From ZC4RG17 sp035304485 (GTDB lineage Bacteria > Actinomycetota > Acidimicrobiia > Spongiisociales > ZC4RG35): a DNA stretch of 21,643 bases. Positions 1 to 6,938 of the stretch are shown one piece after another. Under the pieces are notes generated by a model. That model did no database searches, was not told the origin of the DNA, and worked only from the letters and a program-made list of their open reading frames with translations. The position numbers and the translations under genes were made by a program. Each line of letters starts with the position of its first letter. Positions within the stretch are counted from its first letter, which is position 1. The stretch is taken from positions 1-21,643 of the forward strand of contig DATGPZ010000128.1 of NCBI GenBank assembly GCA_035304485.1, given 5' to 3'.

Positions 1-87
1 CCCGACAACAACCACTTCTGTCCCGATGACCACGTCACCCGGGGTCAGATGGCCGCCTTCCTGCACCGGGCGTTGGCCGACAACTGA
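1..87 (+). CDS. C-terminal end of a surface protein with S-layer-like module (partial)
   Basis: Only the last 28 codons are present; the gene begins outside the window. The visible residues (PDNNHFCPDD, then TRGQMAAFLHRAL) match the second half of the Cys-containing S-layer-homology-like module that recurs in the genes at 4474-5982 and 10060-11997. The protein is therefore probably secreted and held at the cell surface by a C-terminal module, as in the 4474-5982 protein. Its main domain is not visible. The stop codon is followed 20 bases later by a strong hairpin, so transcription probably ends here. Confidence 0.8.
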   Translation, partial: PDNNHFCPDDHVTRGQMAAFLHRALADN

Positions 88-107
88 TCGCCGAAATCCC
101 GGCAACG

Positions 108-141
108 TGATGAGCCCGGGTCGCAAGGCCCGGGCTCATCA
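108..141. terminator. Strong hairpin between convergent genes, probably a bidirectional terminator
   Basis: A perfect 13-bp inverted repeat, TGATGAGCCCGGG / CCCGGGCTCATCA, surrounds an 8-base loop. It lies 20 bases after the plus-strand stop and 27 bases after the stop of the minus-strand SRPBCC gene. The T-run is poor (only TTT on the plus side), as is common in GC-rich actinobacteria. Confidence 0.75.
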
Positions 142-168
142 TTTGGCGTTGCCGAACAGCAGAAGCGC

Positions 169-666
169 TCAGGCGGCGGCCATCTCCTCGAGGATGGGAT
201 CGATCTGGGACATGGCGGCCTTCAGGCCCTCGACCACGCCCATCTCCAGCACCTTCTCCATCGCTTCGGTGGACGGATAGACGGAGTGGATGACCATCCG
301 GGTGCCGCCTTCGGTCTCGGAGAGACTGACTTGCATCTTGGGAGAAGGCAGCTCCGTCGAGACGTTGCCGTTCTCATCGGCGAAGGCGTCCTCGACCTCG
401 AGACCGGTGGGAGCATCCACCGTGAACACGTTCCACAGGCCGTAGTAGCGCTGGTTGTCGGGACTTGTCATGTAGTAGAACACCCGACCCCCCGGGCGCA
501 GGTCGTGCTCGGTGACCGTCGCCGGGTACCCGGGAGGGCCCCACCACCGCTCGAGCTTGCGGGGATCGGCCCACAGTTGCCACACCCGGTCGATCGGGGC
601 GTCGAACTCGGAGGTGGCCGTGATCGTGGCCGCCTCGCGGTCGGTGTCGATGGAGAGATTTCTCAT
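169..666 (-). CDS. SRPBCC domain protein (AHSA1/Aha1-like)
   Basis: This 165-residue protein has the START/Bet v1-like SRPBCC fold signature of the AHSA1 group. It begins with a strand ending in EFDAPIDRVWQLWADPRKLERWWGP, followed by a PGGRVFYYM strand and a C-terminal amphipathic helix (about 140-162) that would close the hydrophobic pocket. Proteins of this group bind small hydrophobic ligands in the cytosol; the ligand is unknown. The start overlaps the stop of the upstream ArsR gene by 4 bases (ATGA), so the two are translationally coupled. ArsR-SRPBCC pairs are a very common actinobacterial arrangement in which the regulator is thought to control its partner. Family membership is firm; the physiological role is not known. 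Confidence 0.88.
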   Translation of the reverse strand: MRNLSIDTDREAATITATSEFDAPIDRVWQLWADPRKLERWWGPPGYPATVTEHDLRPGGRVFYYMTSPDNQRYYGLWNVFTVDAPTGLEVEDAFADENGNVSTELPSPKMQVSLSETEGGTRMVIHSVYPSTEAMEKVLEMGVVEGLKAAMSQIDPILEEMAAA

Positions 667-1010
667 CTCGCGTCTCCTTCTTCGTCCTGGGCGAGGATCT
701 CGCCCATCCGGTCGATTCGCTCCAGCCAGAGCGCTTCCAGCTGGTCGAGCAGGAACCGAGCCCGCCGCACCGCCGTCACGTCGGCCGTGACCAGCTGCTC
801 CCGCCCGCGGGGGCGCTTGGTCACCAGGCCGGCCTCCTCGAGCACCGCCACGTGCTTCTGCACCGCGGCGAAGCTCATCGGATACAGCCGGGCCAGCCCC
901 GACACCGAGTACTCCTGGGTCATCGTGCGTCGCACGATGTCGCGCCGGGTGGCATCAGCCAGGGCTCGGAACATACGGTCGTCGGATTCGGAATCCCTAC
1001 CTACAACCAT
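663..1010 (-). CDS. ArsR-family transcriptional regulator
   Basis: This 115-residue winged-helix protein matches ArsR-type regulators: the N-terminal helix RMFRALADATRRDIVRR, a recognition-helix region FAAVQKHVAVLEEAGLV (about 47-64) and the wing KRPRGREQLV. There is no obvious Cys-rich metal site (no CxC in the recognition helix), so it is more likely one of the non-metal ArsR regulators that accompany SRPBCC genes. The ATG used here lies in the middle of a 24-bp palindrome (999-1022) with no ribosome-binding site before it. Translation may therefore be leaderless, or may begin at the internal ATG (Met13, just before the conserved FRALADATRR). Likely autorepressor of the two-gene operon. Confidence 0.88.
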   Translation of the reverse strand: MVVGRDSESDDRMFRALADATRRDIVRRTMTQEYSVSGLARLYPMSFAAVQKHVAVLEEAGLVTKRPRGREQLVTADVTAVRRARFLLDQLEALWLERIDRMGEILAQDEEGDAR

Positions 1011-1022
1011 TTGGTTGTAGGT
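999..1022. promoter_or_regulatory. Operator palindrome of the ArsR-SRPBCC operon
   Basis: ACCTACAACCA and TGGTTGTAGGT form a perfect 11-bp inverted repeat around a TT spacer. The symmetry and position (over the arsR start codon) are what is expected for the binding site of the dimeric regulator itself. Binding there would block transcription or initiation. Confidence 0.75.
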
Positions 1023-1370
1023 TATCGAGACTCGGCCACCTCGTCAAGCCCTCGTGCCGGCACGACTCACGAGTTGGAGTGCTGCCAGGAGTCGGACTGT
1101 CAGATCGAGACACACCCAGAAACGAAGACGACGCCGACCGCGTCCCGCCGATCCCGACCGCTACACAGCCACCCCTTCAAAGGGCCTCGGCAGCGGTAGG
1201 CCCGATCTCGGCGAGATGCAGTCGCTCCGACGCTCGTGTCACGTCGACCCACACGGCTGCCAAGGAGACCTCCTGAGATCAGAAAGGTCTGCCTGACGCT
1301 TGTGGCGTCCATCGACGGGGCCGCTTCGAATCCGTTCGCCGGCCCAGAGGCTTGACGAGCACCAGGACCT
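1023..1370. other. Gene-poor stretch of about 350 bases
   Basis: No convincing intact gene is seen on either strand. At 1278-1352 one plus-strand frame reads IRKVCLTLVASIDGAASN, resembling the N-terminus of RibD-C/dihydrofolate-reductase-like proteins, behind an AAGGAG sequence (1262-1267) but with ATC where a start codon would be. It runs into TGA at 1353-1355. This may be the remnant of a lost gene. The -35 box of the next operon begins at 1352. Confidence 0.3.
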
Positions 1371-1380
1371 GTTATATGGT
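1352..1380 (+). promoter_or_regulatory. Probable promoter of the GntR-ABC operon
   Basis: TTGACG (1352-1357) and TATGGT (1375-1380) are separated by 17 bases, a good match to a housekeeping sigma factor promoter. The -10 box lies inside the left arm of the 1371-1408 palindrome, so repressor binding would block polymerase directly. Confidence 0.55.
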
Positions 1381-1408
1381 TCATTACTCAAGTAATGAAC
1401 CATATAAC
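1371..1408. promoter_or_regulatory. 38-bp operator palindrome upstream of the GntR gene
   Basis: Two perfect 18-base arms, GTTATATGGTTCATTACT and AGTAATGAACCATATAAC, flank a CA spacer and end 11 bases before the gntR start. It is AT-rich against a GC-rich background. Position and symmetry fit an autoregulatory operator for the YtrA-like GntR dimer encoded next to it. Each arm is longer than a single dimer normally needs, so two dimers or a nested core (TTACT-CA-AGTAA) are possible. The transcribed arms could also form an RNA hairpin in the leader. Confidence 0.8.
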
Positions 1409-1419
1409 CAGATCGTCCC

Positions 1420-1785
1420 ATGTTCGATGACCGCAGCCCCATCTACCGCCAGATCGCCGAACGGATCGAGGCGGATGTGCTGACGGGCGAGCTGGGACCG
1501 GACGAGCAGATCATGTCGACCAACCAGTACGCATCCTTCTACCGCATCAACCCGGCCACCGCCGCCAAGGCGTTCGCCGAGCTAGTGGACGAAGGAATCC
1601 TCTACAAGCGCCGCGGGATCGGGATGTTCGTCAGCCCCGATGCCCGCGAGAAGCTGCGCAAGGAACACCGAGCCCGATTCTTCAGCGACGTGGTCGATCC
1701 GATGGTGGCCGAGGCCAGAGCCATCGGAGTCGACCTCGACGACGTCATCACCCATATCCGCAAGGCACAGGAAGAAGAGAAATGA
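1420..1785 (+). CDS. GntR-family regulator, YtrA-like
   Basis: This 121-residue protein is a winged-helix GntR regulator of the short YtrA type. The DNA-binding domain (about 1-75) starts SPIYRQIAERIEADVLTGEL and contains the helix-turn-helix MSTNQYASFYRINPATAAKA, the FAELVDEGILYKRRGIGMFV wing, and then only a short helical tail for dimerisation. Larger effector-binding domains (FadR, HutC, MocR types) are absent. It overlaps the downstream ABC ATPase gene by 4 bases, the usual arrangement for YtrA-type regulators, which repress their own ABC transporter operon and, in known cases, respond to cell-envelope antibiotics. The inducer here is unknown. The region before the start has only a weak ribosome-binding site. 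Confidence 0.92.
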   Translation: MFDDRSPIYRQIAERIEADVLTGELGPDEQIMSTNQYASFYRINPATAAKAFAELVDEGILYKRRGIGMFVSPDAREKLRKEHRARFFSDVVDPMVAEARAIGVDLDDVITHIRKAQEEEK

Positions 1786-2663
1786 ACATCGAGGTACACG
1801 ACGTCACACTCCGCTACGACCGAACGGTGGCCGTCGACGGGATGACATTTCGCCTGGAAGGCCCGGGCATCTTTGGGCTGCTCGGACGCAACGGATCGGG
1901 CAAGTCATCCCTGCTCTCGCTGTTGGCCGCCTTCCGACGCCCGAACTCGGGAGAGGTGCTGATCAACGGCATGCCGGTGTTCGAGAACCCGGCGGCCACC
2001 TCCCAGGTGTGTCTGATCCGGGAGAGTCCCGACACGGTGGAGCACGGTTGGCCTGCCAACAAGGTCCGCGACGCCCTCGAGCTGGCGAGCAAGACCCGGC
2101 CCAATTGGGATTCCGCCTACTCCGACCGCCTCGTAGAGGCCTTCAGGCTTCCCCTGACGATACCGGTCACTGCGCTGTCCAAGGGCCAGCGTGGAGCGCT
2201 GGGAGTGACGCTGGGCCTCGCCGCCCGAGCACCCATCACCCTCTTCGACGAGTCGTACCTGGGCATGGACGCTCCCTCCCGGTATGCGTTCTACGACGAG
2301 CTGCTGTCAGAGCTGATCGATCACCCGCGCATGTTCGTCGTCTCCACCCACCTGATCGAGGAGGTGAGCCGCCTGCTGCAGGAGGTGGTGATCATCGACC
2401 AGGGTCGCCTCGTAATGCACGACGAGAAGGAGGCGCTGGAGGCGCGTGGCGCCACCGTGATAGGCCCGGCCCTAGAGGTCGACCGTGTCACCGCAGGGCT
2501 CGAGATCCTCGGCGAGAGGTCGTTGGGGTCGACCAAGTCGGTCGCCGTCTACGGCGACCTCGACCCCGAGATGCTGCTCTCGGCCAAGGAGGCCGGGCTA
2601 GAGGTCGGCGCTCTCCCCCTCCAGGACCTCTTCGTCCATCTGACTGCAAGGAGCACCGAATGA
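1782..2663 (+). CDS. ABC transporter ATP-binding protein (YtrB-like)
   Basis: The 293-residue protein has a full set of nucleotide-binding motifs: Walker A GRNGSGKS (35-42), signature LSKGQ (132-136, Lys in place of the usual Gly), Walker B ITLFDE (152-157) and switch His190 in STHLIEE. Residues of about 215-293 form the extra C-terminal domain seen in many drug/lantibiotic-type ATPases. The string DESYLGMDAPSR closely resembles the DEPYLGLDA block of ATPases found beside YtrA regulators. It sits between the GntR gene and a permease with 4-base overlaps on both sides, so the three are one operon. It should energise the 2660-3409 membrane protein. The substrate is not evident; export or envelope-stress protection is the likeliest role. 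Confidence 0.92.
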   Translation: MNIEVHDVTLRYDRTVAVDGMTFRLEGPGIFGLLGRNGSGKSSLLSLLAAFRRPNSGEVLINGMPVFENPAATSQVCLIRESPDTVEHGWPANKVRDALELASKTRPNWDSAYSDRLVEAFRLPLTIPVTALSKGQRGALGVTLGLAARAPITLFDESYLGMDAPSRYAFYDELLSELIDHPRMFVVSTHLIEEVSRLLQEVVIIDQGRLVMHDEKEALEARGATVIGPALEVDRVTAGLEILGERSLGSTKSVAVYGDLDPEMLLSAKEAGLEVGALPLQDLFVHLTARSTE

Positions 2664-3409
2664 CTTCGATAGCAATGGAGCGATCCCGAACCCTTCGCCG
2701 GCACTTCGCCTCCGAATTGGTGGGCGTCCCCGTGGTGTTGGCGGTACTGATGGTCGGAACCGGGGTGGTAGTCGGCCTCGTGGCCATCCTCGGATCGGGT
2801 GACATCCGGGTGAGCGGCTGGGAGGCAGCCTCTCAAGTAGCCCGTTGGTACGCCGGCACCGTCGGCGTCTACGCCACCGCCGTCCACCTGCCGCTCTACA
2901 TCGCGCATGGTTTCACTCGGCGTGAGTTTCTGGGGCGCTTGCCGCTCTTCCTGGTCGGCTTCGCCGCCACATTCGCTGTCTTCATGACCCTGGGCTACTT
3001 CCTGGAGGGAGCGATCTACGACGCCTTCGGGTGGGAGCACGGTTTGAACGAGAGCCATCTGTACGCCACACCGGACTCCTACGGCCCGATCTGGATCGAG
3101 TACGCGCTCATCGGAGCGGTTTGGTCCGCCGCCGGAACGTTCATCGGCGGTGCCTTCTACCGTCAACCCTTTCTCGGGCTGCTGCTCGTGCCTGTCGCCA
3201 TATCCATGATCGGCCTGGTCGAGGTCAGCGCCGGTCCCGGTTATGTCGGTCCGTTCACACTGCTGGGGAACTGGTCTCTCCTGGAGAGCCTCTCCGACGA
3301 CCCGACGGCCGGCGCAGCGACGCTGGCAACATCGGTGAGCGTCGTAGCGGCCATGGGCCTCATGTGGGTCGTCGCCAAGGATCTGCCGATTCGGACAAGA
3401 AAGGGCTGA
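2660..3409 (+). CDS. ABC-2-like membrane permease of the GntR-ABC operon
   Basis: The 249-residue hydrophobic protein has about six predicted membrane segments (roughly 21-45, 64-84, 92-114, 144-166, 171-192 and 219-239) and a basic C-terminus. I see no sequence motif that identifies a substrate. Its place directly after the ATPase gene (ATGA overlap, ribosome-binding-like AAGGAG at 2648-2653) makes it the membrane partner. The same reading frame stays open far upstream, but that stretch overlaps the regulator and ATPase genes and is not coding. Six segments in one chain would give a working transporter as a homodimer. Confidence 0.85.
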   Translation: MTSIAMERSRTLRRHFASELVGVPVVLAVLMVGTGVVVGLVAILGSGDIRVSGWEAASQVARWYAGTVGVYATAVHLPLYIAHGFTRREFLGRLPLFLVGFAATFAVFMTLGYFLEGAIYDAFGWEHGLNESHLYATPDSYGPIWIEYALIGAVWSAAGTFIGGAFYRQPFLGLLLVPVAISMIGLVEVSAGPGYVGPFTLLGNWSLLESLSDDPTAGAATLATSVSVVAAMGLMWVVAKDLPIRTRKG

Positions 3410-3502
3410 CGGCGGTGCCACTGCGGTCCGTTCCAACAAAGCTGACCGAACGTGGAGGAGGGCAGCCACCGGTAAGGTGACTCAAGTATCTGATCCACCC
3501 GG

Positions 3503-3814
3503 TCAGTAGATGGCGGCTGCGATCACCCGGTCGTCTCGGAACTCGAGGTTGATCCGATCGTTGCGCAGGTCGTCGGTGACAGGAAAGCACTCACCGTCCC
3601 TTCCCACCTCCCGCACCTGCAGGTTCCGCTCCGCCGCCAAGTCCCGGGCCTCCTCTTCGGTGAGACCGACGAAGTCAGGTTGAGCGCCGTCGTCGATCGG
3701 CTGGATGCACTGCGGCTCGGCGAGAGGTTCTGAGGCGGTGGTTTCGGTGCCGTCGTCTCCAGCACAGGCCACCACGATCAGGGAGACGAACACGAGGAGA
3801 AGGATCGATCTCAT
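3503..3814 (-). CDS. Small lipoprotein with I78-like inhibitor domain
   Basis: This 103-residue protein has a lipoprotein signal: hydrophobic MRSILLLVFVSLIVVAC with the lipidated Cys at 17, followed by an acidic linker. The remaining part (VGLTEEEARDLAAERNLQVREV, then DGECFPVTDD, then NDRINLEFRDDRVIAA) follows the pattern of the peptidase inhibitor I78/potato inhibitor I fold, including the conserved DRINLE strand that precedes the C-terminal strand. Cys36 and Cys77 could form a disulfide. It may inhibit an extracellular serine protease, but similar domains also occur in proteins without known inhibitory activity. It lies 28 bases after the DUF1697 gene on the same strand and may be cotranscribed. 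Confidence 0.75.
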   Translation of the reverse strand: MRSILLLVFVSLIVVACAGDDGTETTASEPLAEPQCIQPIDDGAQPDFVGLTEEEARDLAAERNLQVREVGRDGECFPVTDDLRNDRINLEFRDDRVIAAAIY

Positions 3815-3842
3815 CGTCCGGAGCCTAAGAGGGCTAGCACGG

Positions 3843-4394
3843 CTAGTCGGTTGCCTCCATCAGTGCCAGGAGCTTGGTGGTGGTGCTCCAACTGCGGATG
3901 GTCATCAGCTTGTACTCGGGGGTACCGATCATCTTGCTCATCTTGCTCTGGGTGCGGCGGGCGCTGAGGCGAGCGAAGTAGATCACACCGCTTCCTTCCC
4001 AGCCCTGGTCGACCCCTTCTCTCAGCTCCACCACTCCCATCGCCTTCCGAGGCGTGAGGGGTCGCTTGAGGAAGACGACGTCCGAGTGATAGAGGTCGGG
4101 TTCTCGGCCGAAGCCGTCGGGCGCCTTGTCGACGACGTTCTTCAGCTGACGATGAGAGCGGACGACGACCACCAGATCCATGCCGAAGCGGCTCTCGAGG
4201 GCTTGTTCGATCGAGTCCTCGAGGCCTTGGGGGTCGGCGTCGGTTTCGAACAGGACGTTGCCCGAGTTGATGTAGGTGCGCACATTCTCGTAGCCGGCGT
4301 CCTCGAATGTCTGGCGCAAGTCGGCCATGGCGACCTTGTTCTTGCCACCGACGTTGATCCCTCTCAGGAGAGCGACGTACTTCCCACTACTCAT
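3843..4394 (-). CDS. DUF1697 domain protein
   Basis: The 183-residue protein matches DUF1697 throughout: the N-terminal YVALLRGINVGGKNKVAM block, MADLRQTFEDAGYENVRTYINSGNVLF, a central RFGMDLVVVVRS strand, and a C-terminal region ending in MTIRSWSTTTKLLALM. Members are cytosolic proteins of unknown biochemical function, built from two ferredoxin-like halves; length is normal for the family. The start ATG at 4392-4394 follows a TAGGGT -10-like hexamer (4407-4412 on the minus strand), so the untranslated leader would be short. No target or partner can be inferred from the neighbours. Confidence 0.92.
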   Translation of the reverse strand: MSSGKYVALLRGINVGGKNKVAMADLRQTFEDAGYENVRTYINSGNVLFETDADPQGLEDSIEQALESRFGMDLVVVVRSHRQLKNVVDKAPDGFGREPDLYHSDVVFLKRPLTPRKAMGVVELREGVDQGWEGSGVIYFARLSARRTQSKMSKMIGTPEYKLMTIRSWSTTTKLLALMEATD

Positions 4395-4426
4395 TCAACG
4401 CTCCGCACCCTAGGGCATTCTTAAGA

Positions 4427-4457
4427 CCGAAACGGGGCGCGAAACGCCCCGTTTCGG
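4427..4457 (-). terminator. Hairpin terminator after the delta-60 surface protein gene
   Basis: A perfect 13-bp stem, CCGAAACGGGGCG / CGCCCCGTTTCGG, has a 5-base loop. It is placed 16 bases downstream of the stop of the minus-strand gene at 4474, and the following minus-strand bases (TCTTAAGAAT) are moderately T-rich. It also overlaps the region upstream of the DUF1697 gene and should insulate it. Confidence 0.8.
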
Positions 4458-4473
4458 CCTAGAGAACGCGTCT

Positions 4474-5982
4474 TCAGGGAAGAGCGCGGATCAGGAACGA
4501 TGACATCTCCCCGCGTGACACGGGCTCGTCCGGGCAGAACCTCGTGTTCTCCGGCGGATTGCAACCGCGGGTGATTCCGGCGGCCGCCAAAGCGTTGATG
4601 TCCCGCTCGAACTCCGAATCCCCGTCGTCGTCGAACGCATCATCGTCCGAACCCGGCAGACCCAACGCCCGCACCAAGAACGCCGCCATCTGACCCCGAG
4701 TCACCGAATCATCAGGGCAGAACCGCGAGTTCACAGGTGGATTGCAACCACGAGTGATATCGCGACCCGCCAGGGCCTCGATGTCGCCCTCGTGGACCGA
4801 ATGGTCGTCGTCGATGAAACGCCCCGACTCGTCACCGACCACCTTCACCACGGTGAGATCGTCCGGCTGGACCGACTCCGCCGGGGTCTCGTCCACCGCC
4901 AGCAACAGGCTGCCGTCGTGAGCGACCGCGGCGATCCCATACATCCAGGCATCTAGACCGGTATCGATCGTGCCGCCATCTTCACCGTCGGGGGTGACGA
5001 GACGGATCACGAACGCCGCATCCGGTCCCGTGTTGTAGGCGACCGCCACCTCTCCGGTGCGGAGTCCGGCCAGATGCACCGGCCCCCCGACCTCATCATC
5101 CGACAGGCCCGGGTTGTCGAAGTTCGGATCCAACGTCCCGTTCGGGAGGAACCGGTACGTATGGAAATCGTGGACGTCCTCTCCGGTGGGAACCTGGAGG
5201 ACGACCATCACTCCACCGTCGGCCGTGGACGTCGAGTCCACCGCGTAGATCTCATCGGCGGAGGCGAGGTTGATCGTGGACGCGACACCGGTGTCGTCGA
5301 ACGTGACGACATGGACCGTATCGCCGGCGAAGTCGCTGGTCAGAACCACCGCCAGATAGCCGCCGTCGATCGCATGCACCCCGGTGGCCACCATCAGATC
5401 GGCTTCGCCCTCTTCATCACTGAGCAACGACACCACGCCCTCCTCGCCGAAGGAGGGATCCACGTTTCCGTCCGAATCCAAACGTGCCGCCCAGGCTGTG
5501 TCGGGCTGAGGCCCGACCAGGCCGCCGACGACGACCGCCCCATCGTCGGCAACGACACCCGACGGGATGGCGCCCTCGACGGGGACGGAAGCAATTCCGT
5601 CCGTACCGAAGGAATCGTCGAGTGCGCCGGAGGTGTCGTAGCGACTGACTACCGCCGATCCGGTGCTTCGTCCGGCGACGTAGACGTAGCCGTCGGGACC
5701 GAAGGCGACTTCCGACGGGCTGTCGAACTCGAGATCTGCGACCTCGGCTCCGTCGGCCGACACCAGGGCGCCGAAACCCGACTCGGCATCACCGGCGATG
5801 CTGATCACGGCGTGTCCGGCGAGATCTGAAACGAAGTCGACCACGCCGACACTCTCTGTCACGGATTCGATCGGCGCTCGACCGTCCTCTCCATAGTCGG
5901 TGACCACGTCACCCGGGTCCGCCACCACCGTGAGCGGAACCGCTACGAGCAGAGCCGAAACGATCCACGCGAGCTTGCGCAT
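4474..5982 (-). CDS. Secreted delta-60 repeat protein with two C-terminal S-layer-like modules
   Basis: With the start at 5982 the protein is 502 residues. This start is chosen over the in-frame one 36 bases upstream because it gives a clean signal peptide (MRKLAWIVSALLVAVPLTVVA, cleavage after about Ala21) and follows AAAGGGGG at a good distance. The middle is acidic and built of repeats of delta-60/DUF5122 beta-propeller type: RYDTSGALDDSFGTDGI, RLDSDGNVDPSFGEEGVV, RFLPNGTLDPNF. The last about 110 residues are two modules of the form DI..LA..ITRGCNPP.N.RFCPD..V.RG.M..FL.RAL. Each holds two Cys, probably a disulfide, and likely binds the cell wall. The protein should be exported and surface-attached; ligand unknown. 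It is a single-gene transcript ended by the hairpin at 4427-4457. Confidence 0.88.
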   Translation of the reverse strand: MRKLAWIVSALLVAVPLTVVADPGDVVTDYGEDGRAPIESVTESVGVVDFVSDLAGHAVISIAGDAESGFGALVSADGAEVADLEFDSPSEVAFGPDGYVYVAGRSTGSAVVSRYDTSGALDDSFGTDGIASVPVEGAIPSGVVADDGAVVVGGLVGPQPDTAWAARLDSDGNVDPSFGEEGVVSLLSDEEGEADLMVATGVHAIDGGYLAVVLTSDFAGDTVHVVTFDDTGVASTINLASADEIYAVDSTSTADGGVMVVLQVPTGEDVHDFHTYRFLPNGTLDPNFDNPGLSDDEVGGPVHLAGLRTGEVAVAYNTGPDAAFVIRLVTPDGEDGGTIDTGLDAWMYGIAAVAHDGSLLLAVDETPAESVQPDDLTVVKVVGDESGRFIDDDHSVHEGDIEALAGRDITRGCNPPVNSRFCPDDSVTRGQMAAFLVRALGLPGSDDDAFDDDGDSEFERDINALAAAGITRGCNPPENTRFCPDEPVSRGEMSSFLIRALP

Positions 5983-6418
5983 TGCTGCCCCCTTTCTCGG
6001 TGAACCGGCGCTCACCATATTTCGCTACCTATCGTTGTGCACAGCTGACGGCCAGAGCATGTCCGGAAATGTCGGATCACGGTCCGTGTGGTTTCTCCAA
6101 TCCGATACGGGCGTTTCACCTCCAGTGCCGACTGCCCAGAGGACCGGAGGCATCCGATTGCGATCCAATGAGACCCCACAATTACGCCGAGACCAAGACG
6201 CCCGTGTTGGACTCACGGACGCCTCGCCTGTGTTCTGCTCGATCCGCTCTATTCGGCTCGTGGTTTGAAGGTGAGAGCGTGCGCCAGATCCAGGCGCGGC
6301 TGGAAGAGGCCGGTATCGAGATCGAAACCCCGGTCGATGCTTCCGCCGCCGACAGCGGACCGGCCTAAAAGAGCTGGCCGAACTCGACGCAACCAGATCC
6401 TCATCTCGACCAGTTCTT
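5983..6418. other. Mostly non-coding gap with a possible coding remnant
   Basis: The left part must contain the promoter of the minus-strand surface protein. At about 6233-6368 one plus-strand frame reads LFGSWFEGESVRQIQARLEEAGIEIETP and then stops; it has helix-like composition but no start codon, ribosome-binding site or recognisable family. The frame shifted by one continues with GLKELAELDATR. This may be the end of a decayed gene. An imperfect inverted repeat (AAAAGAGCTGG 6367-6377, CCAGTTCTTTT 6410-6420) has a 32-base loop and is of doubtful meaning. Confidence 0.3.
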
Positions 6419-6447
6419 TTGAACCGTCCCTCTGCGTGTCATAGGCA
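6419..6447 (+). promoter_or_regulatory. Possible promoter of the DUF7715-like gene
   Basis: TTGAAC (6419-6424) and TAGGCA (6442-6447) are 17 bases apart and lie about 43 bases before the proposed TTG start. The match is fair, not strong. Confidence 0.4.
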
Positions 6448-6474
6448 TCGGATACGTTGTCGGCCACTGACCAC

Positions 6475-6482
6475 GAAAGGGG
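6475..6482 (+). promoter_or_regulatory. Ribosome-binding site that decides a TTG start
   Basis: GAAAGGGG ends 7 bases before the TTG at 6490-6492. No comparable site precedes the earlier in-frame TTG at 6457, so the later start is preferred. It also begins the protein at the conserved KLFVAAER block. Confidence 0.6.
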
Positions 6483-6489
6483 CACCTGC

Positions 6490-6864
6490 TTGAAACTGTT
6501 CGTCGCCGCCGAGCGCCAACCCGGAGACACCTTCGACACCATTCCCGGGGAACTGGTCCGCTTCCCGGTCACCATCTGCGAGTCGCTCGACTGCCACTGC
6601 GACCAGGTCATGCATGGTCTCGTCAGCCACCGGCCGACACCCGCCGTGATGGTGCGTGAGCTGGCCATCGAGGCTGCAACCTTCACGGAACTGCTCGGCG
6701 AGTCGCTGGCCGACGAGGGCCGGGAGGTGGAGGCGACGTGGCTGGAGGAGTACGCCGCCACCCACCTGGAGACCGCCGCCTTCCTTCCGACCGAAGAGCC
6801 GATGATGCTCTGTCACTTCGCCCCGGTCGACCCGCAGGGCTGCTCCCCACCGAGCACGGGATGA
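6490..6864 (+). CDS. DUF7715-like conserved hypothetical protein
   Basis: With the TTG start at 6490 the protein has 124 residues. It begins KLFVAAERQPGDTFDTIPGELVRF and contains SLDCHCDQVMHGLVSH, followed by a helical stretch (about 55-100). From memory this resembles actinobacterial hypothetical proteins annotated as DUF7715, which share an N-terminal KLFVATE strand, a GELV motif and a CGCxxxMxGL segment. The Cys-His-Cys grouping suggests a metal or structural site, but nothing proves it. No signal peptide or membrane segment is seen, so it should be cytosolic. It lies 74 bases before the SARP-type regulator gene and may be transcribed with it. Confidence 0.7.
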   Translation: MKLFVAAERQPGDTFDTIPGELVRFPVTICESLDCHCDQVMHGLVSHRPTPAVMVRELAIEAATFTELLGESLADEGREVEATWLEEYAATHLETAAFLPTEEPMMLCHFAPVDPQGCSPPSTG

Positions 6865-6938
6865 GTGACCCAAGTGCGCAGGTCCTCCAGATGGCGAGGC
6901 CTGGAAGGCCATGACGTTTCGACTAGCTTGTCGGACTG

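Noticed and set aside
1640..2659. N-terminal extension of the permease reading frame
   Set aside because: The frame is open but overlaps the GntR and ATPase genes; its translation is Arg/Pro-rich and unlike protein. The ATG at 2660 gives a good membrane protein with an ATGA overlap.
6367..6420. Inverted repeat AAAAGAGCTGG / CCAGTTCTTTT as terminator
   Set aside because: The arms have a mismatch and the loop is 32 bases; there is no gene ending just before it.
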